Of a stretch of 64,000 bases of DNA, positions 1-8,870 are shown piece by piece. Position numbers and translations under genes: made by a program. Below the pieces are notes generated by a model. That model saw only the letters and a list, made by a program, of their open reading frames with translations, had not been told where the DNA came from and ran no database searches. The DNA lies in assembly GCA_016287875.1 (NCBI GenBank), contig JAEEXQ010000002.1, forward strand, positions 24,756 to 88,755. The letters run 5' to 3'. The DNA is from Bacteroidales bacterium. Its GTDB lineage: Bacteria; Bacteroidota; Bacteroidia; Bacteroidales; UBA932. Position 1 is the first letter of the stretch. Each line of letters opens with the position of its first letter.

Positions 1-525
1 CTCGGGAGGGTCCTGGTCGTACTGGCCGTGGTCCTGCTCCACCTTTTTCCATATGCGCCCGCGGCAGTAAGGGAATCCGAAACGGTCGATGAGGCCGCCG
101 CCGGCGCCGGCATATTCGAAGCGGCTGCTGCGTATCAGCAGGCCGTCCTGCCGCAGCAGCCCGTGGAGTTTGGGGCCGCAGATGCCACATTCCGGATGGC
201 TTTCCATCCAGTCCAGCAGCGGCTCCAGCCAGCCGTCTTCAACCTCTATGTCGGAGTTGATGAGCACGTAGTAGTCGTATCCCAGGCCGTCCAGGGCTTC
301 GAAGGCCCTGTTGTATCCACCGGTAAAGCCGTAGTTGCGGTCCAGAAGCACCGTGTGCACTTCCGGGAATTCCTGGGCCAGAACCTCGCGGGAACCATCG
401 TCCGAGCCGCTGTCGGCCACCACCAGTTCCGCCCCGGCAGCTATGCACGAATGCAGCAGCCCGGGGAGGAATCTCCTCAGGTAATCCTTTGTGTTCCAGT
501 TAAGTACTACTACGGCGGTCTTCAT
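1..525 (-). CDS. Glycosyltransferase family 2 (partial, runs off the window edge)
   Basis: Minus-strand translation MKTAVVVLNWNTKDYLRRFLPGLLHSC...VLINSDIEVEDGWLEPLLDWM is typical of GT2; not in the ORF list because no stop lies inside the window. Confidence 0.85.
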   Translation of the reverse strand, partial: MKTAVVVLNWNTKDYLRRFLPGLLHSCIAAGAELVVADSGSDDGSREVLAQEFPEVHTVLLDRNYGFTGGYNRAFEALDGLGYDYYVLINSDIEVEDGWLEPLLDWMESHPECGICGPKLHGLLRQDGLLIRSSRFEYAGAGGGLIDRFGFPYCRGRIWKKVEQDHGQYDQDPPE

Positions 526-527
526 CT

Positions 528-1118
528 TTACTTGTCTTCTTTGCAGCAGCACTCGTGCCCTTCTTCGCCCTCGTGCTTGTGGCAGTTGCCCTTGTTTTTG
601 CCGTGGCAGCAATGATGCTCTTCCTCCTCGAGGGGAAGATACTCTCCGTGCAGGCCTTCGTTAAGCTCCTTTTCTGTGGCATCGCGCACGGAAACGACCT
701 CTACCTCGAAGTCGAGGGTCTTGCCGGCGAGCTGGTGGTTGAAGTCCATGGTCACGGTATCTTCCTTGACCTCTGCAACTGTTCCCTGGACGACGTGTCC
801 TGTGCTGTTGAACATAGGGACCACGGTGCCTATCTTGAGGAGGTCTTCGCGGAGTACGCCTCCGACTTCGAAAGAACTCTTGGGAATGTCGATGCGGAGT
901 TTGGGATTGACGGTGCCGTAGCCTTCTTCGGGGCTTACGGTGATGCTGAATTTGTCGCCAGGTTCGTGGCCCTCGAGGCCCTTTTCGAAGCCGGCTATCA
1001 TCATATGCGTACCGTGGATGTACTCCAAGGGCTGTCCCTCAGGGGATTTGTCGATCTGTTTTCCTTCTACGGTCAGGCAGTATGCCACTGCGACCACTTT
1101 GTTCTGTTCAATTTTCAT
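528..1118 (-). CDS. slyD: FKBP-type peptidyl-prolyl isomerase, SlyD-like, with His/Cys-rich C-terminal tail
   Basis: GKQIDKSPEGQPLEYIHGTHMMIAGFEKGLEGHEPGDKFSITVSPEEGYG plus tail EEEEHHCCHGKNKGNCHKHEGEEGHECCCKEDK. Confidence 0.9.
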   Translation of the reverse strand: MKIEQNKVVAVAYCLTVEGKQIDKSPEGQPLEYIHGTHMMIAGFEKGLEGHEPGDKFSITVSPEEGYGTVNPKLRIDIPKSSFEVGGVLREDLLKIGTVVPMFNSTGHVVQGTVAEVKEDTVTMDFNHQLAGKTLDFEVEVVSVRDATEKELNEGLHGEYLPLEEEEHHCCHGKNKGNCHKHEGEEGHECCCKEDK

Positions 1119-1147
1119 ATCTTCTTCTTGAATGTTTCAGATTAATG

Positions 1148-2563
1148 TTATCCGCTGAAATCGACGTTGTCGAAAGCCAGGGTGGGGGTGAGTTTTGCCC
1201 GGCAGCGGCGGGCATCGTCGCCGGCCGCGAGCAGATTGCTCCAGAGTGTCACTATGTTGCCGGTGATCAGCATTTCGCGCACCGGATGGACTATCTTGCC
1301 GTCCTTGAAACGGTACCCCTGGATCGCGTAGGAAAAGTCTCCCGTCGCAGGGTTGCTGTTGCCTCCGCAGAAGTCCGTGATGAGTATGCCGGACCCGCAA
1401 AGCTTCATGATCTCTTCTCTGCTCCGTGCGCTTCCGAACCTGGGGATAAACGGCCTGGTAGCATCTTCAATCGTGGGGGTGATGCCGAGCTTGTTGGACA
1501 TATAGGTATTAACGAAATACTCCTGCACCACGCCATCTTTCACTATATAGTGATTGGACGTAGCTACGCCTTCGGAATCGAACATCTTTCCGCAGGCTTC
1601 CCCGGGTGTGCGGGGGATGTCCATTATGTCCAGCCCGGCGGGGAAAAGCTGCTTTCCGAGCGAATCCGTCAGGAAGGAGTTCTTCTGCTGGATGTTGAAT
1701 GCGTTCAGGGCACTCAGGATAGGATTCAGCACCTTCTGCGAGACTTCGCTGTCGATGACTGCACGGTACTTCCCGCTCCTGCAGCGCCTGGGGCCTATCT
1801 GCAGCACGGCCTCTTCCAGGGCCGCGTCCGCGACCTTTTCCGGATGGAAGCCGGCCAGGGTGGGGGATGCTTCCCACCATCCTCCGCTGTATTTGTGGCC
1901 GCGGGAATCCTCGATCGTGAGTTCGGTGAAGAATTCGAAGGAGGTCTCGCTGTGGAGGGCTTCGGTGCCCTGGGTGTCCACGACGTAGTTGTAGTACAGT
2001 GAATCGGAGTATTCTCCTTCCTCGGATATCAGCTTCCATTTCTTCGCGCACGTCGGCAGGGAGTTGTTGTCCCTGCTCGCTACCGCCACGCACGAGGCCC
2101 GCTCAAAAAACTTCGCAGGGGCAACACGTCCCTGCCGACGCTGCACGCTGTTATCGAGCGCGAAGGCTATGCGCTGTTCGGGGGTGACGGAATTCCAGGC
2201 GGGATCGCAGATTCCGAGTTCATCTCCCGAGACCGCATCCTTGGCAGTACGGGCCGGATCCGGAAGATCACGAGCTGCATCCTCCGCAAGCATCCTGGTA
2301 GTGTCCACCGCCTTCGAAATGAAGGCACGCAGGGACTCCCTGTCCAGCTTGTTGGTGGAGAAGGTGCCGTAGCGCCCGTCCACGTAGAGGTTCAGGCTGA
2401 TGCTGCGGTCCAGACAGCCGCTCACCTTGTCCACCTCGCCGTCCAGAGTCGCGACTATGCTCATCTCGTTCTTGCTGAGGCTGGCCCTGGCCTTGGAAGC
2501 ACCGGCTTCCAACGCCATCTTCAGACACTCGCGGGTCAACTTCAATTCTTCTTTTTCCAGCAT
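1148..2563 (-). CDS. pmbA: TldD/PmbA family protein, PmbA (TldE)-like, no HExxxH motif
   Basis: Family-like sequence and placement directly after TldD. Confidence 0.85.
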   Translation of the reverse strand: MLEKEELKLTRECLKMALEAGASKARASLSKNEMSIVATLDGEVDKVSGCLDRSISLNLYVDGRYGTFSTNKLDRESLRAFISKAVDTTRMLAEDAARDLPDPARTAKDAVSGDELGICDPAWNSVTPEQRIAFALDNSVQRRQGRVAPAKFFERASCVAVASRDNNSLPTCAKKWKLISEEGEYSDSLYYNYVVDTQGTEALHSETSFEFFTELTIEDSRGHKYSGGWWEASPTLAGFHPEKVADAALEEAVLQIGPRRCRSGKYRAVIDSEVSQKVLNPILSALNAFNIQQKNSFLTDSLGKQLFPAGLDIMDIPRTPGEACGKMFDSEGVATSNHYIVKDGVVQEYFVNTYMSNKLGITPTIEDATRPFIPRFGSARSREEIMKLCGSGILITDFCGGNSNPATGDFSYAIQGYRFKDGKIVHPVREMLITGNIVTLWSNLLAAGDDARRCRAKLTPTLAFDNVDFSG

Positions 2564-2564
2564 C

Positions 2565-3995
2565 TTATTCTCCTCCGACGGTCAGGCTCTTGACCAGCAC
2601 GCTGGGAATGCCGCAGCTCACAAGGGCGCTCTGCTCCTTGCCGCAGGTCCAGGTACTGTTGTCTATCTTGAGGTCCGAAGCCACCGCAACAATGTCCGCA
2701 AGCGCCTTCGGGCCGTTTCCTACAATGTTTATATCTTTCACCGGCATAGTCAGCCGGCCATTCTCTATCAGGCGTCCGCTCTTCACGTAGAAGGTGAAAT
2801 CTCCCTCTCCTATCTTGACCTCCCCGTTGCTGAACTGGTCCACGAAGATGCCTTTCCGGACGCCGGCGATCAGATCCGCGCAGCTGCCGTCGTGCCCGCT
2901 TTCCATATAGGTGCAGCGCATGCGGGGGATGGGGTTGTAGCGGAAGGATTCCCTGCGCCCGTTGCCAGTGGGGGATACTCCGTAGTAGGCCGCGCTGATG
3001 CGGTCGTGGAGATAGCTGCGCAGTATGCCGTCTTCCATCATATAGGTCTTCTGCCCGGCAACGCCCTCGTCATCCACGTTCACCGACCCGCGGTTTCCGG
3101 GGATGGTGGCGTCATCGATGATGTTGATGCCCGATGCGGCGACCCTGCAGCCCATCTTATCCGAGAAGATGCTCTGCCCCTTGCGGTTGAAATCCGCCTC
3201 GAATGCGTGGCCCATCGCTTCGTGCAGCAGTATTCCGGAAGCTCCTGCGGCCATCACCACGGGCATCTTCCCGCCCTTGGGCCTGCGGGCCTCGAAGCGC
3301 TCGTCCATTCCGCAGGTTACGGCCTCCGCCAGTTCCTCTATCAGGGAATCCCCGATCATCTCCACGCCGGAGCGGAAACTGCGGGAGGCGTTGTTCATTT
3401 CGGTGCGGCCTCCTCTTACGAAGATGACCGTGGCGGTGATGCTCCCTACCGGACGGGTGTCGGTGGTGGTCTCGTCGAGGGAGTTGTACATAAGTATGTC
3501 GCTGACCTGCCAGCTGAGGGCGGCTATCACCTTGTGGACGCTGGAATCTTTGGCCCGGATGGCGCTTTCGAGCTTCATCAGCACGGGCACGAAGCGGGCT
3601 GCTTCGGCCCTGCGCCAGTCATCATCCATATCATAGAAACTGCCGGGGGACAGGGCCCGGGTGGCAGCTCCGGCCGCTTTCGTGTCGGAAGAGGATGCCG
3701 CGGCAATCACGGACGCCTTGCGCGCAGCGGCCATCAGAGCGGCCTGGTCCGTGCTCTCGGCATATGCGTATCCCGTCTTTTCTCCTTTCAGGACGCGCAC
3801 TCCGCATCCGTAATCTATATGGGAACCTCCGGAACTGACCACGCCGTCCCGGAGCACAAGCTCGCCGTAGGAGGTATCTTCGAAGAACAGGTCGCACCAC
3901 TGTCCGCCACCTTTCATCCCTTCGGCAACCAAAGCCCGAAGCTGCGCGGTACTCACGCCGAACAGGTTCAGATAATCATTTTTCGTTTTCATCAA
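2565..3995 (-). CDS. tldD: TldD metalloprotease
   Basis: HEAMGHAFEADF (HExxxH) and general TldD similarity. Confidence 0.88.
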   Translation of the reverse strand: MMKTKNDYLNLFGVSTAQLRALVAEGMKGGGQWCDLFFEDTSYGELVLRDGVVSSGGSHIDYGCGVRVLKGEKTGYAYAESTDQAALMAAARKASVIAAASSSDTKAAGAATRALSPGSFYDMDDDWRRAEAARFVPVLMKLESAIRAKDSSVHKVIAALSWQVSDILMYNSLDETTTDTRPVGSITATVIFVRGGRTEMNNASRSFRSGVEMIGDSLIEELAEAVTCGMDERFEARRPKGGKMPVVMAAGASGILLHEAMGHAFEADFNRKGQSIFSDKMGCRVAASGINIIDDATIPGNRGSVNVDDEGVAGQKTYMMEDGILRSYLHDRISAAYYGVSPTGNGRRESFRYNPIPRMRCTYMESGHDGSCADLIAGVRKGIFVDQFSNGEVKIGEGDFTFYVKSGRLIENGRLTMPVKDINIVGNGPKALADIVAVASDLKIDNSTWTCGKEQSALVSCGIPSVLVKSLTVGGE

Positions 3996-4563
3996 GATAG
4001 GCCAGTTTGTAGATCAGGTCGTATTTCTCCTGATCCTTGATGTTGACTCCTTTTTCGGAACCTTCCGCGACTATCGTAAGCGGGTCCGAGGAGTTGTCGG
4101 CAAGCAGCCATCGGTCGCAGATGGGGGCGTAGGTCTCGAAGAAATAGTTGAGGCCCATATAATAACGCCTGCGCAGCACGTCTTCGGGGATGTTGTGCCC
4201 TCCGGCGGCGACGCGGTTCTTCACCCTGGCGATGGCCAGTTCGGGGGATTTCAGCCAGAAGTAGAGTATGCTCACCATATAGCCCCGGGACTTGGCATCG
4301 TTGATTATTCCAAGGAGGGACCTGGTGGCGAGGGTGGTTTCCACGCTGAAATCCATATTGTTTTCCAGTAGATAATATATCTTGCGCAGCATATAGCGGC
4401 TTGCCGTCACCGATGCTTCGGCCGGATTGAACGGGGAAAGGCTCTTCGCGAACTCGTCGGAATTCACGAACTGGCTGCACTCCAACATTTCGGGAAGGAG
4501 GGTATAGGAAGCTGTTGTCTTTCCGGAGCCGTTGCATCCGGAGATGATATACATTCTAGGCAT
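3976..4563 (-). CDS. Zeta-toxin-like P-loop kinase
   Basis: Walker A GCNGSGKTT at the N-terminus, then VNSDEFAKSLSPFNPAEASVTASR and FSVETTLATRS, the zeta/PezT-like pattern; overlaps tldD by 20 nt. Confidence 0.75.
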   Translation of the reverse strand: MPRMYIISGCNGSGKTTASYTLLPEMLECSQFVNSDEFAKSLSPFNPAEASVTASRYMLRKIYYLLENNMDFSVETTLATRSLLGIINDAKSRGYMVSILYFWLKSPELAIARVKNRVAAGGHNIPEDVLRRRYYMGLNYFFETYAPICDRWLLADNSSDPLTIVAEGSEKGVNIKDQEKYDLIYKLAYLDENEK

Positions 4564-5290
4564 TGTTCACTCCATATCCGAAGAGCGCGAAATCGCCCTT
4601 CGCAGGATCGTCCGGGAAAAGCTCCCGGAATGAATCGGTAATGTCGCGGGCCGTGACTATGTCCTTGGATTTACGGGAGGTAAGCCCCAGCTCCGCTGCC
4701 TGACGGTACACGTGTACGTCGAGGGGGATGACAAGCTCGCGCTTGTCGCTGTTTTTCCATAGTCCTAGATCCACGCGTCCGTCGTCCCTCACCATCCACC
4801 GGCGCATCATCCAGATTTTCTTGTCCGGGGCTTTGGGGTCGGCCTTCTGGCCGAAGATACGCACGCGGATTTCGGGTACGGAAAGGGATTCCAAGGACTC
4901 GTTCCCGGAGTAGAAATCCTTGAGCCTGCGGCAGATGGCGGCTATCTCGCTCCATTTCACGGTGCGGTGGATGGAGCTGGCGTCGTTGCGCCAGTCCCCG
5001 GCCATCACATAGTCGAAGGGATGCCACATCATCTCGTCGAAAAGACGGCTGCAGTCGCGCACTATCATCGCGCGCCTGCCCCAGGCCAGATGGGCGGCGA
5101 ACACCGCCGCAATCTCCACGTCCTGCAGGCTGGGCCGCCATTCCCCGCCCTCGAAGCCGAGCACGGGCTGTATGGTGGTCATCATACTGCAGAAGCGCCG
5201 GGGGAACGCTATCGGATCTTCCTCGAAATACTTCGGGTTGTTGTAGCGCTCCGCCCAGGCGAGAAGTTTGTCCTTTAATTCGTCCGTCAT
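4556..5290 (-). CDS. TIGR02757 family protein
   Basis: RYNNPKYFEEDPIAFPRRF...DVEIAAVFAAHLAWGRRAMI...IPLDVHVYR resembles the TIGR02757 family. Confidence 0.75.
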   Translation of the reverse strand: MTDELKDKLLAWAERYNNPKYFEEDPIAFPRRFCSMMTTIQPVLGFEGGEWRPSLQDVEIAAVFAAHLAWGRRAMIVRDCSRLFDEMMWHPFDYVMAGDWRNDASSIHRTVKWSEIAAICRRLKDFYSGNESLESLSVPEIRVRIFGQKADPKAPDKKIWMMRRWMVRDDGRVDLGLWKNSDKRELVIPLDVHVYRQAAELGLTSRKSKDIVTARDITDSFRELFPDDPAKGDFALFGYGVNNA

Positions 5291-6834
5291 TATTTGGTTA
5301 CTCTTTCAAGCCATTTCACCATTCCGAGCATTACGCCCATGGAGATGAGGCAGACTACCAGGAACACGGTCCAGCACTTCCAGATAGGCCAGGCATTGTA
5401 CATTACGGGGCCTATCCATATAAGGAGGTTGCCGACTGCGGTGGCGCCGAGCCAGAGACCCTGGCAGAGGCCGAGCATGCTCTTGGGGGCCACCTTCGAC
5501 ACGAACGACAGCCCGAGAGGGGAGATGAAGAGCTCGGCGACGGTCAGGAAGAAGTAGGTGACTATGAGCACCCACCAGTCTGCCTTCATTCCGGCTGCGA
5601 CACCCTCGTCAAGGGCGCGGAACTCGGTTCCGGAGGGATATCCGTTAGTAAATGAGAATACGGTCAGGAAGAGGTAGGCCATGCCTGCTATTCCCATACC
5701 TATGGCAATCTTGCGGGGGGTGGATACGTTCTTGCCCTTCCTTGCCAGTGCGGCGAAGAGCCACATGATGACAGGAGTAAGCACAATCACGAAGAAGGGA
5801 TTCACGGCCTGCCAGATTTCGGGGGCTATCTTGTCCGTCTTCACGAAGTCGCGGGCGAACACCGAAAGGGACTGCCCGTTCTGATGGAAGGAGAACCAGA
5901 AGAAAATGGCTATGCCGAGCACTGCGAACAGTGCATACATCCTCTGCTTGATTTCGGTAGCCATTGCCACCTTCTCTTCGGGAGTATAGCTGTCCGTGCT
6001 GGCAGCGGCCTTCTTTTCGGGGGTGGGGAACTTCTTCTTGTTGCAGAGGAAGATGACCAGCGAGATGATCATTGCGGCCACCGAGGCTATGAAGGAGAAG
6101 TGCACGCCCTGGTTGAATACTTCGAGGTATGCGGCAGGATCGAAGGATCCGCCGGCAAGGGTGACGGATTCCGAGAGGCTCTCGTATTTAGCCATCTGGT
6201 CCCCGATGTTGCCGTCGATGAACTTGTGGCAGAGCTCGGGAAGGTTGGCATTGTAGAGGAAGCCGTTGGCCTTGAGCCACCACTCGCGGAGCAGCGGGGC
6301 CACGAAAGGAGCGATGAGACCTCCGATGTTGATGAATACGTAGAAGATCTGGAAGCCCGAATCGCGTTTGCTTTTGGCAATGTTGAGGGCCTCCTCGCCT
6401 TTCTTGGCTTCTTCGGCCTCGTAATTGTCGTACATCTGCCCGACTATGGCCTGGAGGTTACCCTTGAAGAGGCCGTTGCCGAATGCGATGAATGTTAGGG
6501 CCAGGCAGGTGAAGGGCAGCAGCCAGATATGGTTGGCGGATGTGGCCGTGATGGGAATCGCGAGCAGGATATAGCCGAGAGCCATCACGAGCAGACCCTT
6601 CTGTATGGTCCCTTTGTAGTTCTGGCTGCGGTCGGCTATGATACCTCCGAGCAGCGAAAGCACATAGATTGCTGCATAGAAAACAGAGTAGATAACACCT
6701 GCGGTACCATCGCTGATACCAAACTTGGAGCAGAGGAAGAGCAGAAGGACGGCGTTCATTATGTAGTAGCCGAATCGCTCGCCCATATTGCTCAGTGCGG
6801 CTGCAAGCAGCCCTTTGGGATGTCCTTTGAACAT
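5290..6834 (-). CDS. POT/PTR family proton-dependent peptide transporter (MFS)
   Basis: GHPKGLLAAALSNMGERFGYYIMNAVLLLFL; multiple hydrophobic helices; 514 aa. Confidence 0.88.
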   Translation of the reverse strand: MFKGHPKGLLAAALSNMGERFGYYIMNAVLLLFLCSKFGISDGTAGVIYSVFYAAIYVLSLLGGIIADRSQNYKGTIQKGLLVMALGYILLAIPITATSANHIWLLPFTCLALTFIAFGNGLFKGNLQAIVGQMYDNYEAEEAKKGEEALNIAKSKRDSGFQIFYVFINIGGLIAPFVAPLLREWWLKANGFLYNANLPELCHKFIDGNIGDQMAKYESLSESVTLAGGSFDPAAYLEVFNQGVHFSFIASVAAMIISLVIFLCNKKKFPTPEKKAAASTDSYTPEEKVAMATEIKQRMYALFAVLGIAIFFWFSFHQNGQSLSVFARDFVKTDKIAPEIWQAVNPFFVIVLTPVIMWLFAALARKGKNVSTPRKIAIGMGIAGMAYLFLTVFSFTNGYPSGTEFRALDEGVAAGMKADWWVLIVTYFFLTVAELFISPLGLSFVSKVAPKSMLGLCQGLWLGATAVGNLLIWIGPVMYNAWPIWKCWTVFLVVCLISMGVMLGMVKWLERVTK

Positions 6835-6917
6835 ATTCTGAACTTTAAATAGATTTCAAATACTTACAAATATAATAAAAATAGGGGATTTCGGCAGCGC
6901 TTTTCCCCGAATTTGGC

Positions 6918-6925
6918 TATATTTG
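6918..6925 (+). promoter_or_regulatory. -7 box TATATTTG (TAnnTTTG), 6 nt before the ATG at 6932
   Basis: Direct sequence match to the Bacteroidetes -7 consensus. Confidence 0.6.
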
Positions 6926-6931
6926 TGAGTT

Positions 6932-7864
6932 ATGCAAAATGAGAAAAGATCCGTCGGTGTGGTGATTGTCGAGGCGATTCTCGGCCTTCTGTCCCGTCTT
7001 CCCCTGCGTTTTCATCTTAGGGTAGGGCGCTTCGTGAGCTGGTTCCTGCGCTCGGTGATTCACTACAGGCGCGACGTAGTTATAACCAACCTCTCCCGCA
7101 GTTTTCCCGAACTGAAATACAAGCAGATAACGGCCCTTGCCAGGCAGTTCTACGACCATCTCGGCGACATTTTCGCCGAAGCGATATGGTTCGGAGGCTG
7201 CAAGGGCGAGAAGGGCCGGAAACGCCTGAAGGATTCGCATCTTGCCGATGTGACCAATCCCGAAACCTATAACAAGCTCTACGACAACGGCCGCAGCATG
7301 ATGGTGCTTACCAGCCACGCCGGCAACTGGGAGCTTCTGGGGGGATGGTTCTGCTACAACCACGATGATTCCCATCCCTTCGATTCGGGATATGCTTCGA
7401 TGCGCGTCGTGTACCGGCGCCTGAAGAGCGCTGCCTGGGACAGGGTGATGGCCGACAACCGCTGCAACTGCCTGCAGGGAACGGGCTTCCACGGTTATCT
7501 GGAAGCTGGAGAAGTGCTCCGTTCCGCCCTGCGCGACCGCAATGAGCATCTTGTCTATGTTTTTCCCACGGATCAGTATCCCTACAAGATTGCCAGCAGC
7601 CACAATGTGGGCCGCTTCATGAACCAGGAGACCGTCGCGATGGGAGGCGGAGCAGCCCTTGCCTGCAAGCTGGGTATGAGCGTAAGCTATCTACGCTGGA
7701 CCGTGCTGGAACGTGGCAGATATGGTCTGGAATTTGTGCCTCTGTGCGAGGACGCGTCCCAGTCCACGCCTGAACAGATAATGGTAAAGTATTACGCGGA
7801 ACTGGAGAAAGATATACGGGAGCAACCCTGGAATTATCTCTGGACCCATAAAAGATGGAAATAG
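6932..7864 (+). CDS. Lysophospholipid/lipid A acyltransferase (LpxL/HtrB family)
   Basis: VVIVEAILGLLSRLPLRFHLRVGRFVSWFLR...VLTSHAGNWELLGG (HxxxxE-type motif HAGNWE). Confidence 0.88.
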   Translation: MQNEKRSVGVVIVEAILGLLSRLPLRFHLRVGRFVSWFLRSVIHYRRDVVITNLSRSFPELKYKQITALARQFYDHLGDIFAEAIWFGGCKGEKGRKRLKDSHLADVTNPETYNKLYDNGRSMMVLTSHAGNWELLGGWFCYNHDDSHPFDSGYASMRVVYRRLKSAAWDRVMADNRCNCLQGTGFHGYLEAGEVLRSALRDRNEHLVYVFPTDQYPYKIASSHNVGRFMNQETVAMGGGAALACKLGMSVSYLRWTVLERGRYGLEFVPLCEDASQSTPEQIMVKYYAELEKDIREQPWNYLWTHKRWK

Positions 7865-7866
7865 CC

Positions 7867-8862
7867 ATGAAAAAGTTATTGTTCTTCATCGCAGTGATGC
7901 TGATGCCCCAGCTCGTCCGCGCGCAGGGCACCGTATCGTATTCGATGCCCCAGACCGTGCTGGTCTTCAGCGTCGAAGCCCAGAAAGAAAGCTTTTATGC
8001 CGGCCCCTATGCCCGCTATGCGCAGAAGTATCTCGGCATTAGCGCCGAACTCTACGACAGGGTGTCGTACACCGTGACGTCCGTCAAGCTCTATCCTGCT
8101 GTGGAAGCCGACCAGAGCGTGCGTTATACTTATGTGCTCAACGGCCAGAGCCAGCCTCTCTTCCTGCAACTGACCAGCCAGGGCCTGGTGTCAGGTCCTG
8201 CCGGGGCCTACACCGCCGACAAGGGATGGAAGTATCCCGCCGGCAAGGGGACGGGCTTCTCCGGCAAGGGCATCCCCGCCAACCTGACCGAGCGTACCAA
8301 CACCCTCTACGAGGCCGACAACCACGCCGTGCGCCAGAAAGTGGTGGTGGAGAAGAGCACCGAGGACAAGGCCAAGGAAGTGGCCGACAAGATATTCGAG
8401 ATACGCGAGAACAAGTACAAGATATTGGTAGGGGATACCGACGCCACCTACAGCGGAGAGGCTATGAAGGCTACCATAGACGCCTTGAACAAGCTCGAGC
8501 AGGACTATCTCGCCCTCTTTACCGGAGTGAGCGAATTCGGCTCCCAGTCGGCATCCTTCGAGGTCATCCCTTCGGTGAAGAAGAATCAGACCTACGTTGC
8601 CTTCCGGCTTTCCGACGAGGAAGGTCTGGTGCCGGCCGACAATGTGTCCGGCAAGCCGTATTTCGTGACTCTTGCCGTCGAATCCGTTGCTCCGGCTCCT
8701 CCGGTGGAGAGCAAGTCCAAGCCCGCCCAGGTGGTCAACTACCGCATCCCCGCCGTATGCGGAGTGCGCCTGACCGACGGCATCAACACCTTGCTCCAGA
8801 CCCGGGTTCCGGTCTATCAGCTCGGTATCGTAGCAGCTTATCCTGTTTATAAAACAAAATAG
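7867..8862 (+). CDS. DUF4831 family secreted protein
   Basis: Signal peptide MKKLLFFIAVMLMPQLVRAQG; YAQKYLGI...SYTVTSVKLYPAVEAD; start placed at the second Met of the ORF. Confidence 0.7.
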   Translation: MKKLLFFIAVMLMPQLVRAQGTVSYSMPQTVLVFSVEAQKESFYAGPYARYAQKYLGISAELYDRVSYTVTSVKLYPAVEADQSVRYTYVLNGQSQPLFLQLTSQGLVSGPAGAYTADKGWKYPAGKGTGFSGKGIPANLTERTNTLYEADNHAVRQKVVVEKSTEDKAKEVADKIFEIRENKYKILVGDTDATYSGEAMKATIDALNKLEQDYLALFTGVSEFGSQSASFEVIPSVKKNQTYVAFRLSDEEGLVPADNVSGKPYFVTLAVESVAPAPPVESKSKPAQVVNYRIPAVCGVRLTDGINTLLQTRVPVYQLGIVAAYPVYKTK

Positions 8863-8870
8863 ATATAGTC

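Noticed and set aside
528-630. His/Cys-rich SlyD tail as a novel metallothionein
   Set aside because: Metal-binding tails are a known feature of SlyD proteins.
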